From positions 1 through 6,150 of the forward strand of contig CAMEOC010000068.1 of NCBI GenBank assembly GCA_945929285.1: a stretch of 6,150 nt of DNA, in the 5' to 3' direction. The DNA comes from an uncultured Mucispirillum sp. (lineage in GTDB: Bacteria; Chrysiogenota; Deferribacteres; Deferribacterales; Mucispirillaceae). The notes under the pieces were generated by a model. The model was not told the origin of the DNA and searched no databases. It saw nothing but the letters and a program-made list of their open reading frames with translations. This document shows positions 1 through 5,387 of this stretch, one piece after another. Both the position numbers and the translations under genes were made by a program. Each line of letters begins with the position of its first letter. Position 1 is the stretch's first letter.

Positions 1-811
1 AAAACATATAAGGGGAAGGATTTTTTGTTCTTAAAACCCTGTATAAATCAAATAAACTGCCCTCTGCCTTTGCTTTTTGTGGGTTTGATAATACCACTTG
101 GAAAATATCGCCTTCATAAATGTAGTTTTTTGCTTTTTCCACCATATTTATAAACTCATCTTTTGAAAATTTAGCAGTTAATTTAGATGTTAGTTTTAAT
201 GGCTTGTTTTCTTTTTTTGTGCCATGCCTTATTAAATTTTCTACTTCTTCTATTAATTTTTCTGACCTATTATAGCTTTTATGTATATCACTTGTGTTTA
301 TACCTGTTATTATATATATTTTCTGCTTAAAATTATCAAAAGCTATAACATTTTCAAAAAGCATTAAATCTACATGGCGAAAATCATCACTTGTGTTAAA
401 GTGCAGTTTTGGCTCATTATAGCCTATATATTCATAGGAAAAATAGCCTACCAAACCGCCGGTAAAAGGTGGCATATTATCAATCACCATACTTTTATAT
501 TCGGCTAAAACACTTCTTATGGCACTTTTTGGGCTGCTGTATTCTACTATCTCATCACCTTTTTTTATAAATGTTCCTTTTTTAGATGACGTTATCTCCA
601 ATACTGGGTTAAAGCCTAAAAAAGTATACCTGCACCATGTTTTTTTATCTTCAATACTTTCTAGTAAAAAAGCATGGGTGCTGTTTGATTTAAGTATCCG
701 CATAACTTCAATAGGGGTTGTAAAATCTGCATATATTTCTTTACACACAGGTATTCTTTTATATGCAGAAATATTATTAAACAATAAAATTTCTTCTAAT
801 TTTGGGTACAT
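1..811 (-). CDS. trpE: Anthranilate synthase component I (TrpE), N-terminal 270 residues, truncated by the window edge
   Basis: TrpE converts chorismate to anthranilate, the first committed step of tryptophan synthesis, using ammonia supplied by the glutaminase subunit TrpG. Read from 811 leftward, the frame is open to base 1. Visible family motifs are LLES (residues 49-52), RYTFLGFNP (61-69), FTGGLVGYFSYEYIGY (116-131), EGDIFQVVLSNPQ (233-245, start of the chorismate-binding domain) and NPSPYMF (264-270). LLES and NPSPYM form the Trp feedback site in characterised TrpE proteins (E39/S40 and P291/M293 in the E. coli enzyme), so this enzyme is probably inhibited by tryptophan. The ATG at 811-809 follows a good Shine-Dalgarno, AAAGGTG at 823-817, with a 5-nt spacer. 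The N-terminal domain favours TrpE over PabB or an isochorismate synthase, as does the Trp-codon-rich leader upstream. The catalytic C-terminal part lies outside the window. Further trp genes are expected to the left but cannot be seen. Confidence 0.95.
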   Translation of the reverse strand, partial: MYPKLEEILLFNNISAYKRIPVCKEIYADFTTPIEVMRILKSNSTHAFLLESIEDKKTWCRYTFLGFNPVLEITSSKKGTFIKKGDEIVEYSSPKSAIRSVLAEYKSMVIDNMPPFTGGLVGYFSYEYIGYNEPKLHFNTSDDFRHVDLMLFENVIAFDNFKQKIYIITGINTSDIHKSYNRSEKLIEEVENLIRHGTKKENKPLKLTSKLTAKFSKDEFINMVEKAKNYIYEGDIFQVVLSNPQKAKAEGSLFDLYRVLRTKNPSPYMF

Positions 812-825
812 AATTTCACCTTTAG

Positions 826-840
826 ACGCAAAAATAGCGT
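826..840 (-). promoter_or_regulatory. Small hairpin just upstream of the trpE ribosome binding site
   Basis: ACGC (840-837) and GCGT (829-826) can pair around a 7-nt U-rich loop in the minus-strand RNA, ending two bases before the AAAGGTG Shine-Dalgarno (823-817). The same tetramers occur in the trpL hairpin arms (GGCGTT, AACGCC), so cross-pairing between the two elements is possible. With only 4 bp, this is tentative. Confidence 0.3.
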
Positions 841-874
841 AAAATTATAATAAGACTATTAAACTGTAATGATT

Positions 875-905
875 AAAAAAATAAAATGTTAGGCGTTAAA
901 ACGCC
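875..905 (-). terminator. Putative trp attenuator hairpin and U-rich tract
   Basis: In the minus-strand RNA, GGCGTT (905-900) and AACGCC (897-892) are perfectly complementary, separated by two bases. In practice this gives a 5-bp stem with a 4-nt loop. After five bases (TAACA, including the trpL stop) comes TTTTATTTTTTT (886-875). The hairpin begins inside the last Trp codon of trpL (906-904), so a ribosome stalled at W25 or W26 would cover it. The short stem and the gap before the U run make this a weak intrinsic terminator, and its role as attenuator rests mainly on context. Confidence 0.6.
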
Positions 906-981
906 ACCAATGAAAAGACCAAGACTGGCTAGAAAGAATAAAATCAAACTGTAGTTTTGAGTATAAACTAAAATTTTTCAT
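889..981 (-). CDS. trpL: trp operon leader peptide, 30 codons with three Trp codons
   Basis: This short ORF runs ATG 981-979 to TAA 891-889 and encodes 30 residues ending SWSFHWWRFNA. Trp codons are at positions 21, 25 and 26. Three Trp in 30 residues, with two in tandem close to the 3' end, is the hallmark of a trp attenuator peptide, and the ORF lies between a consensus promoter and trpE on the same strand. There is no Shine-Dalgarno. The ATG falls 7-8 nt after the -10 box, where transcription should begin, so the message may be leaderless. As I recall, Sinorhizobium trpL is also leaderless. The peptide has no function beyond its translation in the usual model: scarcity of charged tRNA-Trp stalls the ribosome at W21 or W25-W26 and changes folding of the RNA downstream. 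Peptide identity is inferred from composition and position, not homology. Confidence 0.85.
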   Translation of the reverse strand: MKNFSLYSKLQFDFILSSQSWSFHWWRFNA

Positions 982-988
982 GTTTCAT

Positions 989-1016
989 ATTATATTACAT
1001 AATTTTCTTTTGTCAA
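989..1016 (-). promoter_or_regulatory. Consensus sigma-70-type promoter of the trp leader/operon
   Basis: On the minus strand TTGACA (1016-1011) is followed by a 16-nt spacer and TATAAT (994-989), both perfect consensus hexamers. The expected start point is about 983-980, which coincides with the trpL ATG at 981. No repressor operator is recognisable, so attenuation may be the main transcriptional control. Confidence 0.85.
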
Positions 1017-1077
1017 TATTTTTTTTGCAATGGCAGCAGTTTTTAATATTACAAGCTAACCATTCCCACACTTATAA

Positions 1078-1097
1078 GTCATACTGAGCCTTTAGGC
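1078..1097. repeat. Possible intergenic repeat fragment with internal palindrome
   Basis: The plus strand reads GTCATACTGAGCC and continues into the palindrome GCCTTTAGGC (1088-1097). It resembles, from memory, the start of the common family of dispersed intergenic repeats beginning GTCATxCTGAGC found in many bacteria. Only one copy lies in this window, so repetition cannot be shown here. It overlaps the outer arm of the cysS 3' inverted repeat by three bases (1095-1097). Confidence 0.3.
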
Positions 1098-1144
1098 AGG
1101 ACGCATTAAAAAATAAAAATATATTTTAATAGCATTCGCCTGCC
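1095..1144 (-). repeat. Long imperfect inverted repeat after cysS (3'-end stem-loop)
   Basis: The stem starts nine bases after the cysS stop codon. In the minus-strand RNA, GGCAGG (1144-1139) pairs with CCTGCC (1100-1095), ATGC (1135-1132) with GCGT (1104-1101, one G-U pair), and ATTAAAA (1130-1124) with TTTTAAT (1111-1105). This gives about 17 bp with two small internal bulges and a 12-nt AU-only loop. The G-U pair makes the fold better in the cysS-sense RNA than in the opposite strand. No U run follows the 3' arm, so it is not a standard intrinsic terminator. It may protect the 3' end of the message, help Rho-dependent ending, or be part of a repeat element. Confidence 0.5.
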
Positions 1145-1153
1145 CCTATAATA

Positions 1154-2581
1154 CTAAAACACTCTAAACCTTGTGCCTTCTACTGTATCTATTATCTCTA
1201 TACCTTTTGATGTAAGCTCTGCCCTTATTTCATCTGCCCTGGCAAAATCTTTATTTTTTCTAGCTTCTGCACGGCTTGCAATTAAAGCTTCCACTTCTTC
1301 TAAAGGTATTTTTAAATTGCTTTTATACCATTCTTCTGCACTGTAATTTATAATACCTAAAACTTTTGAAACAATATTAAATATGTAAGATGTAACTTCT
1401 TTTAACCTTTCCACTGTTTCATTATCTGGCTTGCCTGCAATTACAGTATTACCTATTCTAACTATTTCAAATATAGCAGCAACAGCTTTTGGAGTATTAA
1501 AATCATCATCCATAGCACTTTCAAATTCTTTTATAAAATGCTCTTTCATATCGCATATTTCTTTTTCCATATTTTTGCCTTTTTTACTGCCATTAATATG
1601 CTCTACTTCATCTAAAAATGTATATATCCTTTGCAGAGCAGCTGTAGCTTCTTTTAGCTTATCTTCTGAATATTCTAAAGGCTGCCTGTAATGGGTCATT
1701 AAAAATAAAAGCCTTAATGCTTCACTGTGGCATATTTTTAAAATATCCCTTATTGTGAAAAAGTTATTTAATGACTTAGACATTTTCTCTTTATTAATAT
1801 TAACAAAGCCGTTATGTATCCAGTAATTTGCAAAGGTGGAGCAGGAAATAGATTCAGACTGAGCTATTTCATTTTCATGGTGAGGAAATATTAAATCCTG
1901 CCCGCCACCGTGAATATCAATAGAGCTTCCTAAAATTGCTTCACTCATAACACTGCATTCTATATGCCAGCCTGGCCTGCCTTTACCCCAAGGGCTTTCC
2001 CAAAAAGGCTCCCCTTCTTTTGCACCTTTCCACAGGGCAAAATCAAGAGGGTTTTCTTTTTTATCATTTACATCAACCCTAGCCCCTGCCATCATATCTT
2101 CTAAATTTCTGCCTGAAAGCTTGCCATATTCCTTAAAAGAATTAACCCTAAAATAAACATCACCATCTACTGCATAAGCATGGCCTTTTTCTATTAACCT
2201 TTCACAGTAGTTTATCATCTTTTCTATATATTTTGTAGCCATTGGGGTATGTGTTGGCTTTTTAATATATAAGCTTTCCATATCTTCATCATGCTCTTTA
2301 ATAAACCTTAAAGCAAGCTCGCTCCACAGCTCATTATTTTCATTGGCTCTATTGATTATTTTATCATCCACATCTGTAAAATTTTTAACAAATGTAACAT
2401 CATAGCCACAGTATTCAAAATACCTGCGGATAACATCAAAAGCAACAGAACTTCTGCCGTGGCCTATATGGGTGTAATCATAAACTGTAACACCGCATAC
2501 ATACATACCTACCTTACCTTCGTTTATAGGCTTAAATTCTTCCTTTTTATTTGTCATAGTATTATAAAGAGATATGCTCAT
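1154..2581 (-). CDS. cysS: Cysteinyl-tRNA synthetase (CysRS)
   Basis: This class I aminoacyl-tRNA synthetase activates cysteine with ATP and charges tRNA-Cys in the cytoplasm. It is essential for translation. The 475-residue length is close to the bacterial norm (E. coli has 461). Visible features are the HIGH motif at 38-41 (YTHIGHGRS), FVKNFTDVDDKIINRA at 64-79, GRPGWHIECS at 201-210, and the KMSKS loop at 266-270. The zinc site that selects cysteine is intact: C29, C209, H234 and E238, in nearly the same positions as in the E. coli enzyme. The C-terminal part carries the DALR-like helical domain and the usual ending with ARADEIRAEL at 447-456. The ATG follows GGAG with a 7-nt spacer. It is the last gene of a tight cluster, 22 nt after the ABC ATPase, with no promoter recognisable in the gap. 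It is probably a normal, functional enzyme. Confidence 0.98.
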   Translation of the reverse strand: MSISLYNTMTNKKEEFKPINEGKVGMYVCGVTVYDYTHIGHGRSSVAFDVIRRYFEYCGYDVTFVKNFTDVDDKIINRANENNELWSELALRFIKEHDEDMESLYIKKPTHTPMATKYIEKMINYCERLIEKGHAYAVDGDVYFRVNSFKEYGKLSGRNLEDMMAGARVDVNDKKENPLDFALWKGAKEGEPFWESPWGKGRPGWHIECSVMSEAILGSSIDIHGGGQDLIFPHHENEIAQSESISCSTFANYWIHNGFVNINKEKMSKSLNNFFTIRDILKICHSEALRLLFLMTHYRQPLEYSEDKLKEATAALQRIYTFLDEVEHINGSKKGKNMEKEICDMKEHFIKEFESAMDDDFNTPKAVAAIFEIVRIGNTVIAGKPDNETVERLKEVTSYIFNIVSKVLGIINYSAEEWYKSNLKIPLEEVEALIASRAEARKNKDFARADEIRAELTSKGIEIIDTVEGTRFRVF

Positions 2582-2603
2582 TTTATTACTCCATATTTAT
2601 ATT

Positions 2604-3404
2604 CTATTTTATCATTGTATATTCTGAAGCCTTTAAAAGGTTTTTAGTATATTCTGATTTTGGCTTGCAAAGCACATCATCAGTATTGCCGTATTCTACC
2701 ATACTGCCCTTTTGCATAACTGCAATATTTTCACACATATTAGAAACAACTGCTAAACTGTGCGATATTAATATAAGGGTAATCCCATTTTTTTGCAAGG
2801 ATTTCATAAGGTTTAAAATCTGTGCCTGCACTGAAACATCAAGGGAGCTAACAGGCTCATCTGCAATTATTACTTTTGGGTTAATAGATAATGCCCTGGC
2901 AATAGATATACGCTGCCTTTGCCCCCCTGAAAATTCATGAGGGTACCGTTCTAAATATTCATAAGGCAGCCCCACCATATCCATTAAGTTTTTTAAAATA
3001 TTTTCTATTTCTGCCCTTTCTTTTGTAATATGTTTTTTTATGCCGTCAATTAATGCAGACTTTATTTTTAATTTTGGGTTTAGTGAGTTATTAGGGTCTT
3101 GAAATACCATTTGCACATTTTTTCTATAATCTATATATTCATGTTTAGATAAACTATATATATCTTTATTATAATATAAAATACTGCCACTATCTGCCTT
3201 ATATATATCACAAATCATACGAGCAATAGTAGATTTTCCACTGCCAGATTCGCCCACTATGCCTAAAGATGAGCCTTCTTTTATGGAAAAAGATACATTA
3301 TCCACTGCAAAAAACTGCTCCCCTTTTGTAAAAATACCCTTTGAAGCAGTAAAAGATTTTGTTATATTATTTACAGTTATTATATTTTTTGATAAGTCTG
3401 CCAT
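2604..3404 (-). CDS. Opp/Dpp-type ABC transporter ATP-binding protein
   Basis: This is an ATPase subunit of the peptide/nickel importer class (OppF/DppF/AppF-like), expected to bind the inner face of a membrane partner and drive uptake by ATP hydrolysis. Motifs in order are Walker A GESGSGKST (51-59), Q-loop VFQDPNNSLNP (100-110), signature FSGGQRQR (158-165), Walker B VIIADEP (178-184), D-loop SSLD (186-189) and the H-loop histidine H215. All catalytic residues are present. At 266 residues it is shorter than typical OppF (about 300-330), because the C-terminal oligopeptide-family tail is cut down to a YTKNLLKAS segment near 252-260. It starts 4 nt after the stop of the 616-residue membrane protein. 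The only SD-like sequence, AGGAA, lies inside that gene's last codons at a rather long 13-nt spacing, so translational coupling is likely. No OppB/C permease, second ATPase or binding protein is in the window. The substrate is unknown. Confidence 0.9.
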   Translation of the reverse strand: MADLSKNIITVNNITKSFTASKGIFTKGEQFFAVDNVSFSIKEGSSLGIVGESGSGKSTIARMICDIYKADSGSILYYNKDIYSLSKHEYIDYRKNVQMVFQDPNNSLNPKLKIKSALIDGIKKHITKERAEIENILKNLMDMVGLPYEYLERYPHEFSGGQRQRISIARALSINPKVIIADEPVSSLDVSVQAQILNLMKSLQKNGITLILISHSLAVVSNMCENIAVMQKGSMVEYGNTDDVLCKPKSEYTKNLLKASEYTMIK

Positions 3405-3408
3405 AATG

Positions 3409-5259
3409 CTATACTGATTCCTGTTTGATTTTTTTATAACTACCTATTACTGCAAATATATTTGCTATTATTAATGATATAAATAACAGGTTATATAAAA
3501 ATATGCTGTCTATATAAGTTATATCAAATAATATATCAATTAAAGATACTAAAAATGATATTATAGAAAGGGAAAACCCTATGGATAAATACATGCTGTA
3601 TTTACTTAAACTAATGGATAATATAAACATAAGCCCATATATATACATATAAATATAGTTTAATGGGTAAATAGTATCTGTTGGCAGTAAAGAATTAAGT
3701 GAAGGGTAAAGTATAACATACATTTCTAAAGCCACCATAAAAGCTATTAAAAGCATAGGGAAAACATCGTTATAATGTTTGAAAAGCAGGTAAAGCCCTA
3801 AAAGCATATAAAAAGCAATAAATCTTCTTACATTTGTGAAAAAGCTTGCCATAAAATTATCTACACTATTACCCTCTATAAATGGGGTTATAATTGGGTA
3901 AATAAAAAATATGGTGGCATATATTAGCATACCTATGCTTGCATAAAATATTATCATGTATATATATTGTGATTTTACAAAGGTGATAGTTGTGCAAAAA
4001 TCGCTCCATAAGACAGATAAATACTGGCTATCTGACTGGTATAAGCCTTTGCTGTTTGCAACCCTTATTAAGTATATAAAAAATGTAAAAAGCCCTACAA
4101 GGCCGTAGATTAATACTGGTATTGTATGGTTATCATACACCATTAAGCCTTTTATGGAGGTTTGGTCTTCCCATAAAAATAAGGCAGATAAAAAACAGCC
4201 TATTATGGCTATCATCTTTAAAACATCTCTATCAAAAGATGAATAGTAAAATATACCAAAAAATAAAAGTGATATGGTTATTTGGTAATATTTAATTAAC
4301 TCTGTCACATTATCCTGGTGGTTAAAAAAATCTACTCCGCTTGTGAAAATAAATATGGTAGAGCCAATAAAAAGTACAAGACTTATAAAGCCAGTTACCA
4401 CACCAAAAAACCTGCCTGAAAGCAGCAGTGCCACACTTTGAAATAGTAAAGCTAAGCTCATTATTAAATGGCATGAAAAAGAATAGCCTATTATTAATAA
4501 ATGCCCAATAGCAATTACAGAAAATATGCTTGCTACAAGTGTTAAGTAATCTACAAAATATGCTTTTGTATACCATGTTTGGTAATATGATATTTTGTGG
4601 AAAGTAATATTATGATATTCTAAATATTCTGTTCTGCTAATAGATGGGGAAATCATAAATATGGCGTATATTACTGTGATTACTTTTAATATAAAAACTA
4701 GTAAATGAATAACTATTATAGAATGATATGTTTGAAAAAAATGGGTTATGCTTTCATGGTGCAAAATATATTTATTAAATATGTATATAGTTAGTGTAAA
4801 TATTTTCACATAAGCTATTGTTATATATAATTTTGTGCTTAAAAAGATATTTTTAAATATATGCTCTAAATTTGAAAGCAGTAATATTTTATTTTCCACT
4901 GTTTCTACTTGGTTTATATATTTTTTAACACTTAAAAGCCGTGAAGCATATACCCGCACTGCAATATTAACTATTATAAATATATATAAGTATAGTATGC
5001 CGTATACATAAAGCTTTATAAAAGGCACAGCAATAGATATAATTGTAGTAAGAGATGATAATATTACAATAGATATAAATGTAAAAATAGAAAAACACCA
5101 AAATTCATAACGAGAAACAGGGGTTAAGGAAAATATAAAGTTTTTAAAATAATCTAAAACCATATGTTTAAATAAAATAAAAGAATTTAACACACTGTCT
5201 TTAAAAAACTGCTTTTGGGTATATTCTTCTGCAGTTAATACATTTACATTTTTATTCAA
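3409..5259 (-). CDS. Polytopic membrane protein of unknown function, 616 residues
   Basis: I do not recognise the full-length family. The protein is almost entirely hydrophobic, with about 14-16 likely membrane segments (for example near 54-80, 84-105, 143-163, 180-205, 235-258, 262-282, 284-307, 347-363, 378-399, 431-459, 475-493, 498-519, 533-551, 555-580 and 585-606) after a 45-residue hydrophilic to amphipathic N-terminus. Residues 36-53 (DYFKN...SRYEFW) and 97-109 (VNIAVRVYASRLL) faintly recall the start and the IP..A..RRLHD end of DUF805 membrane domains. No catalytic or solute-binding motif is visible. The start is TTG (5259-5257), chosen because AAAGGTG lies 5 nt upstream, an in-frame TAA at 5283-5281 blocks any earlier start, and the next Met is residue 33. 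It opens the cluster with the ABC ATPase (4-nt gap) and cysS. It could be the membrane partner of that ATPase, but its sequence is unlike Opp/Dpp permeases, and no EAA-loop motif was recognised. Confidence 0.8.
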   Translation of the reverse strand: MNKNVNVLTAEEYTQKQFFKDSVLNSFILFKHMVLDYFKNFIFSLTPVSRYEFWCFSIFTFISIVILSSLTTIISIAVPFIKLYVYGILYLYIFIIVNIAVRVYASRLLSVKKYINQVETVENKILLLSNLEHIFKNIFLSTKLYITIAYVKIFTLTIYIFNKYILHHESITHFFQTYHSIIVIHLLVFILKVITVIYAIFMISPSISRTEYLEYHNITFHKISYYQTWYTKAYFVDYLTLVASIFSVIAIGHLLIIGYSFSCHLIMSLALLFQSVALLLSGRFFGVVTGFISLVLFIGSTIFIFTSGVDFFNHQDNVTELIKYYQITISLLFFGIFYYSSFDRDVLKMIAIIGCFLSALFLWEDQTSIKGLMVYDNHTIPVLIYGLVGLFTFFIYLIRVANSKGLYQSDSQYLSVLWSDFCTTITFVKSQYIYMIIFYASIGMLIYATIFFIYPIITPFIEGNSVDNFMASFFTNVRRFIAFYMLLGLYLLFKHYNDVFPMLLIAFMVALEMYVILYPSLNSLLPTDTIYPLNYIYMYIYGLMFILSISLSKYSMYLSIGFSLSIISFLVSLIDILFDITYIDSIFLYNLLFISLIIANIFAVIGSYKKIKQESV

Positions 5260-5262
5260 GAA

Positions 5263-5271
5263 AACACCTTT
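5263..5271 (-). promoter_or_regulatory. Shine-Dalgarno deciding the TTG start of the membrane protein
   Basis: The minus-strand sequence AAAGGTG (about 5271-5265) lies 5 nt before TTG at 5259-5257. It is the same SD as in front of trpE, and no ATG start with an SD is available in this frame. Confidence 0.7.
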
Positions 5272-5299
5272 ATTAAAATATTACTTCATTATATATAAA

Positions 5300-5329
5300 A
5301 TTATACCATACTGCAATATTTTCTTGCAA
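5300..5329 (-). promoter_or_regulatory. Extended -10 promoter for the membrane protein/ABC/cysS cluster
   Basis: On the minus strand TGGTATAAT (5308-5300) is a consensus extended -10 element. A partial -35, TTGCAA (5329-5324), sits 18 nt upstream. Transcription would start near 5293, giving a leader of about 34 nt before the TTG start codon. Confidence 0.65.
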
Positions 5330-5338
5330 AAAAGCAAG
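5312..5338. promoter_or_regulatory. Alternating TGCAA/TTGCA half-sites; candidate operator
   Basis: CTTGC (5323-5327) and GCAAG (5334-5338) form a perfect inverted repeat around six A residues. A further TGCAA (5312-5316) is inverted relative to TTGCA (5324-5328). The half-site centres are 12 and 10 bp apart, about one helical turn each, and the array covers the -35 region of both divergent promoters. This suggests a regulator-binding site. Read as plus-strand RNA it would be a 5-bp hairpin followed by TTTT, but no plus-strand gene ends upstream of it. Confidence 0.4.
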
Positions 5339-5351
5339 TTTTATATATAGT
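5324..5351 (+). promoter_or_regulatory. Candidate metH promoter overlapping the palindrome
   Basis: On the plus strand TTGCAA (5324-5329) and TATAGT (5346-5351) are separated by 16 nt, with 4/6 and 5/6 matches to consensus. A start near 5358 would give a leader of about 30 nt before the metH ATG, too short for a riboswitch. TATATA at 5342-5347 is an alternative -10. Confidence 0.45.
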
Positions 5352-5387
5352 AATATGGTTATTAGGAAAATAAGCGAGGTATAAAAG

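Noticed and set aside
519..842. Plus-strand open frame of 107 codons opposite trpE
   Set aside because: It lies antisense to clear TrpE coding sequence with family motifs and has no convincing ribosome binding site or recognisable product.
812..1020. T-box or TRAP-type control of trpE
   Set aside because: There is no T-box AGGGTGGxACCGCG sequence and no run of regularly spaced GAG/TAG triplets. The Trp-rich leader ORF explains the region better.
1431..1691. Plus-strand open frame of 86 codons inside cysS
   Set aside because: It is antisense to the well-conserved cysS gene; a low-complexity translation typical of a shadow frame.
2459..2940. Plus-strand open frames at 2459-2647 and 2665-2940
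   Set aside because: Both are antisense to cysS or the ABC ATPase, including conserved motif regions, and show no independent gene signals.
4322..4576. Minus-strand 84-codon frame within the membrane protein gene
   Set aside because: It is another reading frame of the same strand inside the 616-codon gene and has no SD or separate context.
5323..5342. Plus-strand intrinsic terminator (CTTGC-A6-GCAAG followed by TTTT)
   Set aside because: No plus-strand transcript is expected to end here, since the gene to the left is divergent. The AT-rich 5-bp stem is more simply read as an operator-like palindrome.
5260..5387. SAM or cobalamin riboswitch ahead of metH
   Set aside because: The expected leader is only about 30 nt and the whole gap is 128 bp, with no recognisable riboswitch core.
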